Positions 53,808 to 64,000 of a stretch of 64,000 bases of DNA are shown piece after piece; the stretch's first letter is position 1; every line of letters begins with the position of its first letter. Source of the DNA: Brienomyrus brachyistius (lineage: Eukaryota; Chordata; Actinopteri; Osteoglossiformes; Mormyridae); contig NC_064533.1 in NCBI RefSeq assembly GCF_023856365.1, positions 35,698,118-35,762,117 of the forward strand, in the 5' to 3' direction. The notes beneath the pieces are model-generated. The model was not told the origin of the DNA. It worked only from the letters and a program-made list of their open reading frames with translations, and ran no database searches. The position numbers and the translations under genes are program-made.

Positions 53808-53944
53808 GTTGCCTCGTGTGCGGGGGGCTGGGCTGGGGTGAGGTGGGGCGGGGCTGGGCGAGTGGCAAATTTCCTTTTTGCAGGGTGGTAGAAGATGTCT
53901 CATTAATATTTGTGAGAGAAGTGCTACATAATTGGTCAGTGCAT

Positions 53945-54541
53945 GCCTTACAAAATAGTGTGGCACTGCTGCCACTGGTGGTATTAGACAAAACTATAGG
54001 CCTTACAAAATAGTGTGGCACTGCTGCCACTGGTGGTATTAGACAAAACTATAGGCCTTACAAAATAGTGTGGCACTGCTGCCACTGGTGGTATTAGACA
54101 AAACTATAGGCCTTACAAAATAGTGTGGCACTGCTGCCACTGGTGGTATTAGACAAAACTATAGGCCTTACAAAATAGTGTGGCACTGCTGCCACTGGTG
54201 GTATTAGACAAAACTATAGGCCTTACAAAATAGTGTGGCACTGCTGCCACTGGTGGTATTAGACAAAACTATAGGCCTTACAAAATAGTGTGGCACTGCT
54301 GCCACTGGTGGTATTAGACAAAACTATAGGCCTTACAAAATAGTGTGGCACTGCTGCCACTGGTGGTATTAGACAAAACTATAGGCCTTACAAAATAGTG
54401 TGGCACTGCTGCCACTGGTGGTATTAGACAAAACTATAGGCCTTACAAAATAGTGTGGCACTGCTGCCACTGGTGGTATTAGACAAAACTATAGGCCTTA
54501 CAAAATAGTGTGGCACTGCTGACACAGGTGGTATTAGACAT
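53945..54541. repeat. Tandem array of 55-bp units (11 copies)
   Basis: Units begin GCCTTACAAAATAGTGTGGC at 53945, 54000, 54055 and every 55 bases to 54495. The first ten copies appear identical. The eleventh diverges at its right edge. Each unit contains GTGGCA-CTGC-TGCCAC, a 6-bp-arm hairpin. The array has no spacers and lies inside the hAT-derived element. Repeat homogeneity suggests recent expansion or continuing homogenisation. Confidence 0.98.
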
Positions 54542-54948
54542 ATAGATTAAACGCATTGCTGGCGCCAGCGAAATTAGACAAAACAATATTGGAATTCAGT
54601 CTATAATTGATATAGTTTTAACAGTGCCAGCAGTGAAACAACTAGCCAGCTTATTAACAGAATAACTTTGTGTTGTAAATGAAAACTATGCCGCAGGTCT
54701 AATAAATAAAATATTGTAGCTCTCGAGTGGCGAAGAGATCATCAGGTGGACAGTAAAGTTCACTTATTAGCAGATTGTTTAATTGCGCGATTCTTAAAAG
54801 GACAGCTTTAACGTGCTCCCGAGGGGATAAAGTACTTTCCCTTACAATACGTTTAGCTTATCAATTAGTGCATTGTAGCTACAAAACATTTATGTCGACG
54901 CATCTTTATAATCAACATCGTTGATTATGTCAAATAATTGTCCCAGTC

Positions 54949-54975
54949 TTAATAATAATAATAATAATAATAATA

Positions 54976-55010
<35 letters not shown>

Positions 55011-55029
55011 TACTATTACTATTATTTAT
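54949..55029. repeat. (AAT)n-(ATT)n compound microsatellite
   Basis: AAT repeats (54949 to about 54977) switch to ATT and then ACT/ATT repeats, forming a self-complementary A/T-rich block at the edge of the hAT element. The Tyr- and Asn-rich frames across it are translated repeat. Confidence 0.95.
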
Positions 55030-55509
55030 TTGTTTGTCTCTTGCTTCCTTTGTCCTCCCTTTCTTGTTCTCACCCTGTTGCCAGTAGCATGGCATCGGCA
55101 TCTGATCAACCTCATTAATAATGTTATCTGCCTGGTCATTATTTCCTCTTCTTAGTACCTCTCATCCTCTTACACTATCACACACATGATAATTCATTGC
55201 CAGATTCAGAGTGCGCTGTCGTCCTTTGTCGTGATTGGCTGCTGCCAGGGTGTATTAACATTTGAGTACCTGGGTGTTTGAATCTGCATACGAATACTTG
55301 CAAAATGATACTTTATTCACATGAGTATAGGTACCTAGCAAGTCCGTAGTTTCTGCTTATTCCATCTTGCTCTCCCTTGAGTCCAACACACATATACATT
55401 TGAGATCGAAGTTTGGCATCTGAGTGCAGGCTCCGCCATTTCTCTGGTACCCCTGGAGCTTATTCGTTTTCAGTCAGTGGTCTTACTCGAGAGTCGAGCA
55501 GTGATTTAA

Positions 55510-56348
55510 CCCTCTGGGGTCTAGGGGTAGGGAATACACTTTCACTGACTGGGGCATGATCATTTCTTTAAATATCATAATTTGTTTGCCATGAATTAAG
55601 TTTATTTCTTATATATTTGTTTTGGCATTACACTCAATTTTAATGTATATTGTAAATATGTCAGATTTATGTTAAGCTTGTAATTTGACATCAAAGTATA
55701 GACATTGCAAAATGCCGTTTGGAACACTTGCAGAAGCATTATAAAAGTACATAGTAAACAATGGTGGAAGTTTGTTTCGATCCCAGATATCTGATCACCA
55801 AAGTCTTGGCTACATGAAGATGACTAAATGGTGTAGTTGGAACATTCAGTTGGATAAATAAATAAGAAAAAACAAACTCATGTCACTATTTCTGGGCTCC
55901 TTCCATTGAATATGTAGGACCTTCCATGTGTATGCATGAGCCATTCACACCTGGCCACATCCCCCCCCCCTTTCATGGCGCTGATGGGGATGTGTCTGGA
56001 TCGTGTTTCACCGTTTGTGTTGTTCACCAAATTACCATGTGAATGCAGCTTGAATACGTGGAAATGCGGCTATTTAGAATGCGAATAGCGATCTTCAAGG
56101 TGAGGGTGGCACTACATGCCCCCGACGCTGGTAAAACAAAGGTCACATGGTTTACTTTTTTGCTGATTTAGCCTGATTTTAAAAACTTTAATACGTCCAA
56201 CAATGGACGTTTTGAAAAGAATTTAGTCAGCGTTTTTTTTTCATGAATCTGCACACAGATTTCAAGGATAAAACACAGATTTGAATATAAATTGAAATAG
56301 GCGCGAAAAATGCGCTGCATCACCTACGATGCACTTGACCCCAGAGGG
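55510..56348. mobile_element. piggyBac-type MITE, 839 bp
   Basis: Perfect 12-bp terminal inverted repeats, CCCTCTGGGGTC at 55510-55521 and GACCCCAGAGGG at 56337-56348, are flanked on both sides by TTAA (55506-55509 and 56349-56352). That is the hallmark target of piggyBac elements. An internal hairpin, ACGTCCA..TGGACGT (56193-56210), lies near the right end, and a C10 run at 55971-55980. No transposase coding is present, so it is a non-autonomous derivative. Confidence 0.93.
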
Positions 56349-57127
56349 TTAACTACTCAGTCGACCACAGGATTGGAACCGGCCTCATTCCTATCACAGG
56401 CACAGAGGCCTAATATGCAGAGGCACACACAGGCGCTGCTCCTTGTCAGGCTGTCAGTGTGTGGGAAGACCGGATGGGCTCTACATGAAGATGGAGCAGC
56501 TTCTGCTAATGAAGTGCTGCTTCATTGTGTGGCCGCTCCATTAGCGGCGAGTGTGCCGAGCTCCCCTCCTCTCTCTCTCTCTGCCCTTTGTGGAGCGGGC
56601 CCCTGTACTTGCAGGTGCTCGGAGCACTTGAGTCTTCGGTTTCGGTTAGAAAGAACCCTCTTATTCCATTAACAAGGCCTCCCTTTTTAATGATTTTCAG
56701 ATTAAAAAGCAAAAATGTCTAAATGGGCAAAAAATAGGCTTGCAGTGGTTCATCCATTTATGTGATTGTGTTGTGTAACTTTGTCCTTGTATATTTTTGT
56801 TAATTTTACGCACACTGGGTGTGTACGTGGGATGTTTGGATGCACAATTTGAAGCCAGATCCTTTCTGCTGTGGTTGTAGTTGATGCAGCTGCTGAAAAC
56901 AATGCAGGATCAAAGGCTGGTGCATCAGGCAGATCAAAAGCTCTTTCAGGTGGCTGTACAGGTGGCTCTGACCAGTGGACCACTGCTTTGACCCAGTGAC
57001 ATGTTAAGGAGGGCACTCAGTGCTTCTACACTTGTAATTAATTGTCTAGTCAGCTTACGTTATGAAAGACGCTTGCCTTTGCTTTATCATGCAGTCCAAA
57101 ACTTACCTTGTTTGACGTGTCTTCCAG

Positions 57128-57296
57128 CTGATCGCCGTGTACGAGGAGCAGGAGGCCCTGCTGGGGAGGACCGTGAGCCCCGGGGGCAGCAGTATGACGG
57201 GCCACCCCAGCCCAGAACCCTACGCCTCCGAGCTGCCGGGCTTCAAGCCAATCAAAGGAGGCGAGATTGAAGTCAACTCATCTGTCCTCATGTCCA
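57128..57296 (+). CDS. pard3b: pard3b coding exon 3 (end of NTD and start of linker)
   Basis: The exon encodes LIAVYEEQEAL, completing the last strand of the PB1-like domain. A Ser/Pro-rich linker (SPGGSS..GHPSPEPYASEL) and the conserved block FKPIKGGEIEV follow. LIAV[FY]EEQE and FKPI..GGEIEV are PARD3B landmarks. The acceptor is GACGTGTCTTCCAG|C. Its phase 0 entry joins exon 2 ..DKDK to LIAVYEE without a break. The donor is TCCA|GTAAGT, leaving phase 1 after 56 codons. The next exon, expected to carry the conserved R-R-S-S-D-P stretch before PDZ1, was not found in the remaining 6.7 kb. GC content is clearly higher than in the flanking intron. Confidence 0.94.
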
Positions 57297-57817
57297 GTAA
57301 GTAGAGACAAAGCTAAGTGCCATCTAGACATGGGACTACAGAGGGTCAAACAGAGCTGTCATTACAGGAGAAGCAGCACATCTGCAAAAAAAAACAGTAA
57401 AAGATAATGCCAGATTTGGGACTTTGCAGTTGTGTTGGGGCTGTCTGGCATGTGCAATAAAGTGTTGATGTTCTGGATGTCTATGCAAGTTCCATAGCCT
57501 GTGTTTTAAGCTTTCCTATTTTTTGCTTATTTGCAGTTTTTATGCGCACTAATCTGTTTTAATGTTTACACAGCTGGTGTCTTATACCAGAGCTTTCTTT
57601 GGAAATGGATTGAAACCTAACACACATCAACAGCTTGCTTGCATATGTCAAGGGAAAAAGGGGGATATTTTAAAGTGATTGTTAACTGTATAGAAGGGGC
57701 TGTGTTGCCATGCATCTTGGGACCCTGAGTCAGGTGGTTCACATTGTCACTTCCCCCCACCTGTTCCTCATTCCTGGCATGTCTTGAGAGTAATGTGATT
57801 TGCTATTGGTTTCGACA

Positions 57818-57835
57818 CCCCCCCCCCCCCCCCCC
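57818..57835 (+). repeat. Poly-C tract (18 nt)
   Basis: A pure run of 18 C residues. A second C-rich stretch broken by single G and T bases follows at about 57891-57915. Confidence 0.93.
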
Positions 57836-60070
57836 GCAGTCTTTTTTTTTTCCTGGTTCTTCTGCATCATGTTGATGTCTTTTGTAATTGACCCCCCCCC
57901 GCCCCCCTCCCCCCCGAAGCGCACACTGCAAAAGCATCAGCTCATTTTTCAAATGGTTGAGTGTAACTTGCTTGTATTTGACTTACACAAGATTTCCCCC
58001 TCTCTTCTTGGAACTCTCCATCGTAGGTGAAATCCTTTTCCCAGTACACAGCCGTTAATATTATTCCCATCTGTTTTGGCAAATCCTTGTAGCCACCGCT
58101 GATACTGACAATACAGGAGGCTTGTTTCCTTAGGGATTTACCAGGCTGCGATGCCAGAAATTTCATGGCACCCTGGACATTATGCCAGCATATGTTTCTG
58201 TTGCTGCTTGCTTTCCTGGACCCACTTCCGTCTTTTTTTTTTAGCCTTGATGTGCGGCTAAATGCTTCAGCAGTTTGTATGAAGTGCTTGCTAAGTGTGT
58301 CACTTTCTGCCTTTGGATTCTTCACTGCTGGCGACTCTTCTAGTCTGACTGAACTTTGACATCTATGTGTTTTTTGGCGAAACAATAGTTTGGAATACAG
58401 CTGTTGCCTAAAGTGAGTACAGCAAGCAGGTGGGCAAACCTTGAGCTCAGGCCGTCAACGTAGTGGCTCCCCCTGCTGTTCTCTGTCGCCCCTTTCAGCC
58501 GCGCAGTGTCGTTAGTGGCAGAAGGTGCCCTTTATTCTTTATTTGGGTTCTCCCTTGTTGGCCGGGTGCTTCTCTTTTAACAAGGCGGAGCTGGAGGAGT
58601 TTGGAGCTCACATTCAGTGTCGTATGCTCTGCTCAGAAAGCAGCGCACCCGCTCTGTTAGTAAACCCCACATTACCATGCTGTGACCTACTATCTATAGC
58701 TGCCGTCAGCCCGGATGGAAATAAACATGTAACTCGCCTGACTGAGGCTAGTAAATGATCTGGCTTGAGGTTTCTGGGGCTGCCTTCATGCCTCACACCG
58801 GCAAAATGTCACGTTTGCCTGCTCTTGTTTTTCTCTTTAGCAGATAGATCTCTTACACTGTGTGCTGCACCAAGCAGTCTATCAGCAGCCCTGAGGTGAA
58901 ACTTGACTCAGTTTAAGCTGAATTTGCCAGATCTATTTTAAATTTGTGCTCCGCCATTATAAACATGAGGTGCGGTGACAGTGTCTGCGTGTGCACGCTT
59001 GTTCTGTCAGTTCCCTTGCCAATGCGTGCGCTTCCTCGCCATGTAAACAGTTGACTGTGCTTAATCACTTGAGCTGTGGAAGGCTCGCTTTGTGCTTTTG
59101 GCAGTTCCCAGCTCCACTAAAATAAGGTTTTATATTTTTATTCTGTCGGTTCCAAACCATCCTCATTTTAGTAGAACTGTTATTCCCCCCTTGTGAGTAA
59201 TATGGAAACAAATATGACATTTGTCAGAAGCCTGCAGACCAAGTAACATCACGCTATTGGTTGTTCTGTGCGTCTGTGGTAGTAAAGAGTTAATAGAGAG
59301 CCTTCTTACCCATAATGCACTTCAGGGAAACTGTGTCTTGAACATGTGTCTCTCATTTACTGCCTCCAGTGTGTCTCACTAGATGGGGGAAGCCCCAGCA
59401 TGGGTTTGCTTGTGTGTCAGGAATGGAGAGGTCCATTTGGGGAGCAGCAATCCGTCCATAGCTGTGTGGAGACACTGACACACCCCACTTTTAAAGTGCT
59501 TTGTTTGAGAACCTGGGGCAGTGTGTAGCTCGGTTCGTAATGCGTATGCTCGACGAGGAGATTTACGCTCGGGCCTGGCGCTCGCTGGAGCAGCTCGTGT
59601 TCCTTAATTTATCCATCAGGGCGGAGGTGTCAGTTTGCAGAGTAAACTTTTCCCTTTCCATTTGCCATGGTGGTAAATAAGCAGTTTGTCATCCATCTGG
59701 TTTTTCACCATCTGTGAGGCAGACAAGGGGTGGTGAGAACCAGGAGAAGGAGGGGGGACATGCAGAGAGCGAGCAAGTGAGGGAGTGAGCGGGTGAGCAA
59801 GGAAAGCTGGAATCGTCGCTATTGTAACGCCCCTATTGTTGGTGCCTCAATCTTGGTAGTCATTTGGAGCTAGCTGTACAGTTTTGTTGCTGGGAAAATA
59901 TGTGCATGGTTTGGAGTGAGTGGTTTTGTGTGTGCAGAATGAAAAGTGGTCCAGGACACCAGATGAAGGTGTGCTGAACGCACTCTTCCGACAGTGACAC
60001 AGCATGAGTCACTGCTGTGCTGAGGGGTCATGGACACCAAGAATCCTGCCAGTCATCTGAAATCCTCTGA

Positions 60071-60090
60071 CCCCCCCCCCCCCCCCCCCC
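60071..60090 (+). repeat. Poly-C tract (20 nt)
   Basis: A pure run of 20 C residues in intron 3. Confidence 0.95.
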
Positions 60091-60944
60091 TCAAGAACCC
60101 AGCCTAGTGACCTTTGTTGGTGACCCAACACAGCTTCCATCTGAACCTCTAGTCCAGCTGAATACACCAGCATCCAGCTCTCAGCGCCTTCAGTCGGCCA
60201 ATCTGAGGTGCGGTCCAACCTCTTTTTATAATCTAAAGCCCTTTGGGTTCCTCTCCACAACACCCCAACATCCATGCTTTGCCTCTAACATAAGTGGATT
60301 TCCTCTGTGTTTTCAGCGGATGCCCATTGTCCAGGCACTCATGACCAGAGGAAGAATGGTTTCTTTTAAATGAGAGTGTGACCCCGGCCAGTGCCCCTTA
60401 TCCGCCTTCATTTAGGTATGAGGTGACCTGTGAAATCCCTGGACTTAGCCTCTTTTGCATTGATGGCTGATGTGAGGGAGATCCAGCCCCACATTCTGCC
60501 TCCTCTGTGTAGCTAGATAATATGTCTGGTAATATCTGATGTGGACTGTGAACTGAATTGATAGATTATATAGCCTCCTTTCTGTACTTGGGAAGGGAAG
60601 CGGTTAGCGATTAGTACGTTTTACCCATCGGATAATTTTCCTCACTCTGTACGACTTATAATAATGTCTTATCACCTGGCGATTAGTTAGCTATTGCTAG
60701 CCATGCGCACTAAGTCACGGCAGAGGTGGAAGGGTCTGCCTTGTTACCTGTGTCACTGAGTGTGTTCTTTGGAGAGGCTGATGCTCTAGGAGATGGGACT
60801 GTCTGGCAGTTTTGACCCAGTCTGTTCAAGTCTCAGTAGCCCATAGTGCTGAGGGTTCCAACCATACAGCTAGTTGGATGCTGGGACCCGAGCTGCAGCC
60901 GCTTCAGCAGGATTTAGGATAAAATACCTGATACTGATAGAATA

Positions 60945-61380
60945 GTGATACTTCATTGATCCCTGTGAGGAAATTCTCTTTTCACTGTACCCTACATTAC
61001 TCGTCATGCGACACACTTGCAGGTGCCAGCAGACTTCGGGGTCTCAACACATGGTCAGCCAGTGCACAGTGTCTCAACTCATGGTCAGCCAGTGCGCAGT
61101 GTCTCAACTCATGGTCAGCCAGTGCGCAGTGTCTCGACACATGGTCAGCCAGTGCGCAGTGTCTCGACACATGGTCAGCCAGTGCGCAGTGTCTCGACAC
61201 ATGGTCAGCCAGTGCGCAGTGTCTCGACACATGGTCAGCCAGTGCGCATTGCCCCAGACTTGGAGGTTAAGGGTCTTGCTTCGGACCCAAGGATGTGTGA
61301 CTGTGCTGCTGAGGCTGGGCCTTGAACTGGTAACCTTCTGTTCAGAAGCGCAGAGGCTGTGGCAGCTGCGTTCCGACAGG
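60945..61380 (+). repeat. Interspersed fish repeat carrying a minisatellite
   Basis: The left part (ATACTTCATTGATCCCTGTG then AGGAAATTCTCTTTTCACTG) and right part (GGTTAAGGGTCTTGCTTC, then CTTGAACTGGTAACCTTCTG) are the two ends of a dispersed repeat that I recognise as common in fish genomes. The minisatellite at 61041-61250 occupies the middle. The family name and exact ends are not certain. Confidence 0.6.
61041..61250. repeat. Minisatellite, 7 units of 30 bp
   Basis: Units begin GTCTCAACACATGGTCAGCC at 61041 and recur every 30 bases to 61221. They differ by a few substitutions (ACAC/ACTC, CAAC/CGAC, GCACAGT/GCGCAGT). Because 30 is a multiple of three, reading frames stay open on both strands and give repeated peptides. 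Those frames are not genes. Confidence 0.97.
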
Positions 61381-62211
61381 GGGATTGAGAAGTTCTTCCC
61401 TAAACCCTGACAAAACATAAATGTGAACAGATTTCAGGACTGAAGTCAGGTGAGCATAGAGCAGGGATGTAGCGAAAACCCACTAAACGCCTCTTCTCGA
61501 GCATTTCTAGCAGAGATATTTCATCAGGCAGTGTTTACAGACAGTCTCCCGCGTCCTGGGGATTGCAGGAGACGTATAGCATCGCCACTTGCAGGCAGTG
61601 GAGTGTGTGAGCAGTTGCAGCGGTTGTGCCGTTAGCAGTGTAGCAGGGTGTGGGCTTAAGTGCTCAGGTTTAGGAGCAGCAACCTCCGCCATCCTGCCCT
61701 ATGAAATAACACGGGGTTGGAAGGTCGCATTCTGTTCCAGCTGCATCTTGTCACCTGACCCGTAAGGAAGGGTCTGCTACTCCCAGCTGTGTTTACTAAT
61801 GCAGCAGTTTCTCCAGTTTGCTTAACTGCTAACCTCTGCAGGCCTGGGGCAGACGCTACATAGCTCTGCAGGCCCACAGCAAGCTGCGGTCTTGCGCTGC
61901 AGTGTGCCTGTCAGCCTCTCCTTCACTCTGACACTCAGACGACTTCAGAACGTTTAGTCATCTGCTTCAATCTCCTATTTTTACAGTGCTATATTTATGT
62001 CAATGGGAATGTTGTGAAGTGCGTGTGCTATTTTCAGTTTTAACTAACTGCAGGCAGTTTATATTCAGCTGCATAATTAATTACTGACCTGCTCTGTAAT
62101 TATGTGTTATGTTCTTTAGTTCTCAGGTCAGTAATTAAGATGTGCTTTGCGGCTGACGAATACTAATGTACGTGTGTCATTGTGAGGCTGTGGAATGTAG
62201 GAGGTGGGGAG

Positions 62212-62222
62212 CCCCCCCCCCC
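62212..62222 (+). repeat. Poly-C tract (11 nt)
   Basis: A pure run of 11 C residues followed by CCACCC-type sequence. Confidence 0.9.
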
Positions 62223-62524
62223 ACCCACCCACTTTGTGCTTTTGTGTTGGTTTTAATAGTGACTCCCCAGGGAGGGTAGTTAAAGTAGGACACTAAATCC
62301 TGCGTGTCACAGGCACCCTTTCCCCATTGACCTCACTGAGTGGAGTTCGATCTGTGACGATGACCCGGCATACCGGCAGCTGTGTAGGTGGGCCGCAGAG
62401 CTTAAATCGGAACGTGGAAGAGTACGATAAAGAGGGGCTGCGAATATGGCGGCTCAGCGAAGGAGGAGTGTATGCATGTGGGAAACACGTGACCTCTGCT
62501 TGCCTGCTTAGCATCACCTGTGTC

Positions 62525-62672
62525 TTCTTCAAAGCAGACACTTTTACCCAAAGTGATGTACAATTGAGGAGCAGGGTCAGGCGGTCCCTGGAGGAACTGG
62601 GGGTTAAGGGCCTTGCGGTGACATTCTGCTAACGACCACAGAGTGCTAACCCACTGTGCCACGCATCACCCC
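62525..62672 (+). repeat. Interspersed fish repeat fragment
   Basis: ACACTTTTACCCAAAGTGATG, then CTGGAGGAACTGGGGGTTAA, GGGCCTTGC and CTAACCCACTGTGCCACGC form the landmark order of a dispersed fish repeat whose better copies read TTTATCCAAAGCGACTTACAA. It is diverged. The short frames across it are not genes. Confidence 0.6.
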
Positions 62673-63064
62673 ACAAGCGTGAAGAGGCTGGGCTCAGTGT
62701 CACCGGTCAGTGGCGTTCATTCCATTACTGCCTACACTTTGCTCCAAGAACTGTAATGCTGTGCAGGTATGTTATTTCAGTGTTGGCTTCGTTTAACGGC
62801 GTCAAATTCAAATGGAAATGTTGTTCAAGCAGAGGGGGGAGAATAAATGATGGAAGCTGATTTATATATAGTTTTCATATTGAACTGGTAAATGGTGTAT
62901 AAGATTTAAAAGCAATGCTAAAAGCTCTTCTATATTGGTATACTGGGTTGCTTTTAAGATGGGATGTGGCCCTTTGAAGCCTTTTAATGGCTACAGTCTA
63001 GGCATGTTTCTGCAGTCCCATGTACAGTTCACATCACTGGCTGTCAGAACTGATATAAGACAAA

Positions 63065-63066
<2 letters not shown>

Positions 63067-63108
<42 letters not shown>
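63067..63108. repeat. (GT)n microsatellite
   Basis: A pure GT dinucleotide repeat of 21 units. Confidence 0.97.
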
Positions 63109-63111
<3 letters not shown>

Positions 63112-63354
63112 ACATAAGACTAGCCAAAGGTCAAACGATTCAGGTCATGAGTGTTTTCAGCTAAAAGCTTTTTTATATAGTCTGTGCTTCTTAAGTTTGA
63201 TAGAAGTTGAGTGTTTTCACATGTTACTGTTAAGCAATGCTTTCATGTTGTCTAAGAAAAACCATATATATGCATTTAGCTCCTCTGTAGTGTTCATGAA
63301 ATTTAAACACCATTTTTATGGGCTATTAACTATAGTATACATTCTATAGTATAC

Positions 63355-63545
63355 CACTGGCCAACCTCGGTCCTTGAAAACTACAGCCCTGTAGATTTTG
63401 GGAAATATATTTTAATTTTTTACCTGTTTCATAGCTTAAACACCAGGTGAGGTGACTTGACTTTAATAAAACAATTAAGGGAAAATGCAAAACTTGTGCA
63501 CTTTGCAATGCTGCAGGACCTGGACCAAATTCCTGGAGTCTGTTT
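63355..63545. repeat. Possible interspersed repeat with inverted ends
   Basis: CCAACCTCGGTCCTTGAAAA at the left and CTGCAGGACCTGGACCAAAT at the right are loosely complementary. The interior motifs ACCAGGTGAGGTGACTTGA and GGGAAAATGCAAAACTTG are ones I associate with a dispersed fish repeat. The call is tentative and no target duplication was found. Confidence 0.35.
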
Positions 63546-64000
63546 ATTAGTGAGATCACCAGAGTAATTAGTTATGAGTTAAAGGGCATTTATTACAGCC
63601 TGAAGCCGTCAGACTAACTTTTTTTTCTACTTTGGGAGGTGTTTGTGTCATTGGCTAGTAAGTCCTGGAGCCAGCCCATCTGAGTGTGTGCTGGCATACC
63701 TGGTCAGTAACTGGACCTGTGTTAACTGGGGGGGCCATTCTACCTATTATAGCCCAAGAGAGTGATAGATGGTGGCTGCTTCTTCTGCCCTTCTGGAAAG
63801 AACAGAAGCAAAAGAAAAATTATTTTAATATGAGAACTGTCCGTAATATAGTATAGTATGTTCTACAGCTTTATGTTTGGTATCAGAAATATGTGCCTTC
63901 ATGTTCCTGTGAATCTGTGTAAATATTCTGTGTAAGTTAGAATCCAATCACCACATAAACAAAAAGCAGGCCCCTTTAGATTGGTATGAGCTGCAGGTTT

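Larger units (their letters stand above)
53231..54947 (-). mobile_element. Internally deleted hAT-family transposon with tandem array
   Basis: The minus strand carries joined N- and C-terminal pieces of a hAT transposase (see 53570-53807). Sequence resembling hAT element ends lies on both sides: CAATTATTCTTTAAACGATT..GATTAGCCGAATGATTG near 53240-53290, and CATCGTTGATTATGTCAAAT near 54916-54935. The outer limits abut AAT trinucleotide repeats on both sides (53211-53226 and 54949 on), consistent with insertion into an AAT tract and duplication of target bases. Terminal repeats could not be aligned cleanly, so the ends are approximate. The 55-bp array lies upstream of the transposase remnant with respect to its transcription. 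Confidence 0.65.
27284..57127 (+). other. pard3b intron 2 (about 29.8 kb)
   Basis: The intron is bounded by GTAGGC at 27284 and TCTTCCAG ending at 57127. It hosts most of the mobile elements of the window, listed separately, together with microsatellites and poly-C tracts. Between them are non-repetitive stretches that look like candidate regulatory DNA, for example 27700-28130, 29850-30070, 32190-32480, 35690-35840, 38880-39120 and 42040-42760. No further coding exon was recognised. Confidence 0.88.
57297..64000 (+). other. pard3b intron 3 (at least 6.7 kb, continues beyond the window)
   Basis: It begins with the donor GTAAGTAG. Contents are poly-C runs at 57818-57835, 60071-60090 and 62212-62222, a minisatellite at 61041-61250, interspersed fish repeat pieces and a GT microsatellite. 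No exon with Par3-family similarity was recognised. Confidence 0.85.

Noticed and set aside
53945..54541. Regular direct repeats suggestive of a CRISPR array
   Set aside because: Units are head-to-tail with no unique spacers, inside a vertebrate hAT-derived element. It is a tandem satellite.
60956..61418. Overlapping frames of 77-134 codons with repeated peptides
   Set aside because: These arise because the 30-bp minisatellite period is a multiple of three. No start context, splice sites or homology.

Overview
This is a vertebrate genomic window, almost certainly from a ray-finned fish. It carries the 5' end of one protein-coding gene, in sense orientation on the + strand, spread over very large introns. 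The gene is recognisable as pard3b (partitioning-defective 3 homolog B, a Par3-family polarity scaffold). Its first three coding exons are at 18242-18358, 27182-27283 and 57128-57296. They are separated by introns of about 8.8 kb and 29.8 kb, and the gene runs off the right edge. The exons join in frame (39 + 34 + 56 codons plus one base) and encode the PB1-like N-terminal oligomerisation domain and the start of the linker before PDZ1. No PDZ-encoding exon was seen.

Layout: 1-413 holds a GT microsatellite and one unidentified candidate exon. Positions 414-17400 look intergenic, with fish SINE pieces, a hAT MITE (8485-8951) and a Tc1-type MITE (13975-14161). About 17.1-18.24 kb is the putative pard3b promoter and 5' UTR, including a five-codon upstream ORF whose stop overlaps the main start codon. 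Intron 1 holds SINE and other repeat pieces. Intron 2 is a transposon-rich stretch: a foldback MITE with an 8-bp target duplication (32888-33007), a decayed Tc1/mariner element (40523-41687) that may sit inside an older MITE, an internally deleted hAT element carrying an 11-copy 55-bp tandem array (53231-54947), and a piggyBac-type MITE flanked by TTAA (55510-56348). Intron 3 carries a 7 x 30-bp minisatellite inside a fish repeat.

The fish assignment rests on the (GGAT)n-tailed tRNA-like SINE family present in about ten copies or fragments, the Tc1, hAT and piggyBac mix, abundant CA/GT microsatellites, and a pard3b N-terminus that is similar but not identical to the mammalian one. The species cannot be named from the sequence alone. 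There is no sign of prokaryotic, CRISPR, toxin or viral content. I found no convincing new multi-gene system. The strongest observations are the mobile elements defined by their ends and target duplications, the homogeneous 55-bp array inside a deleted hAT element, the pard3b upstream ORF, and a strand bias of poly-C tracts in the introns.
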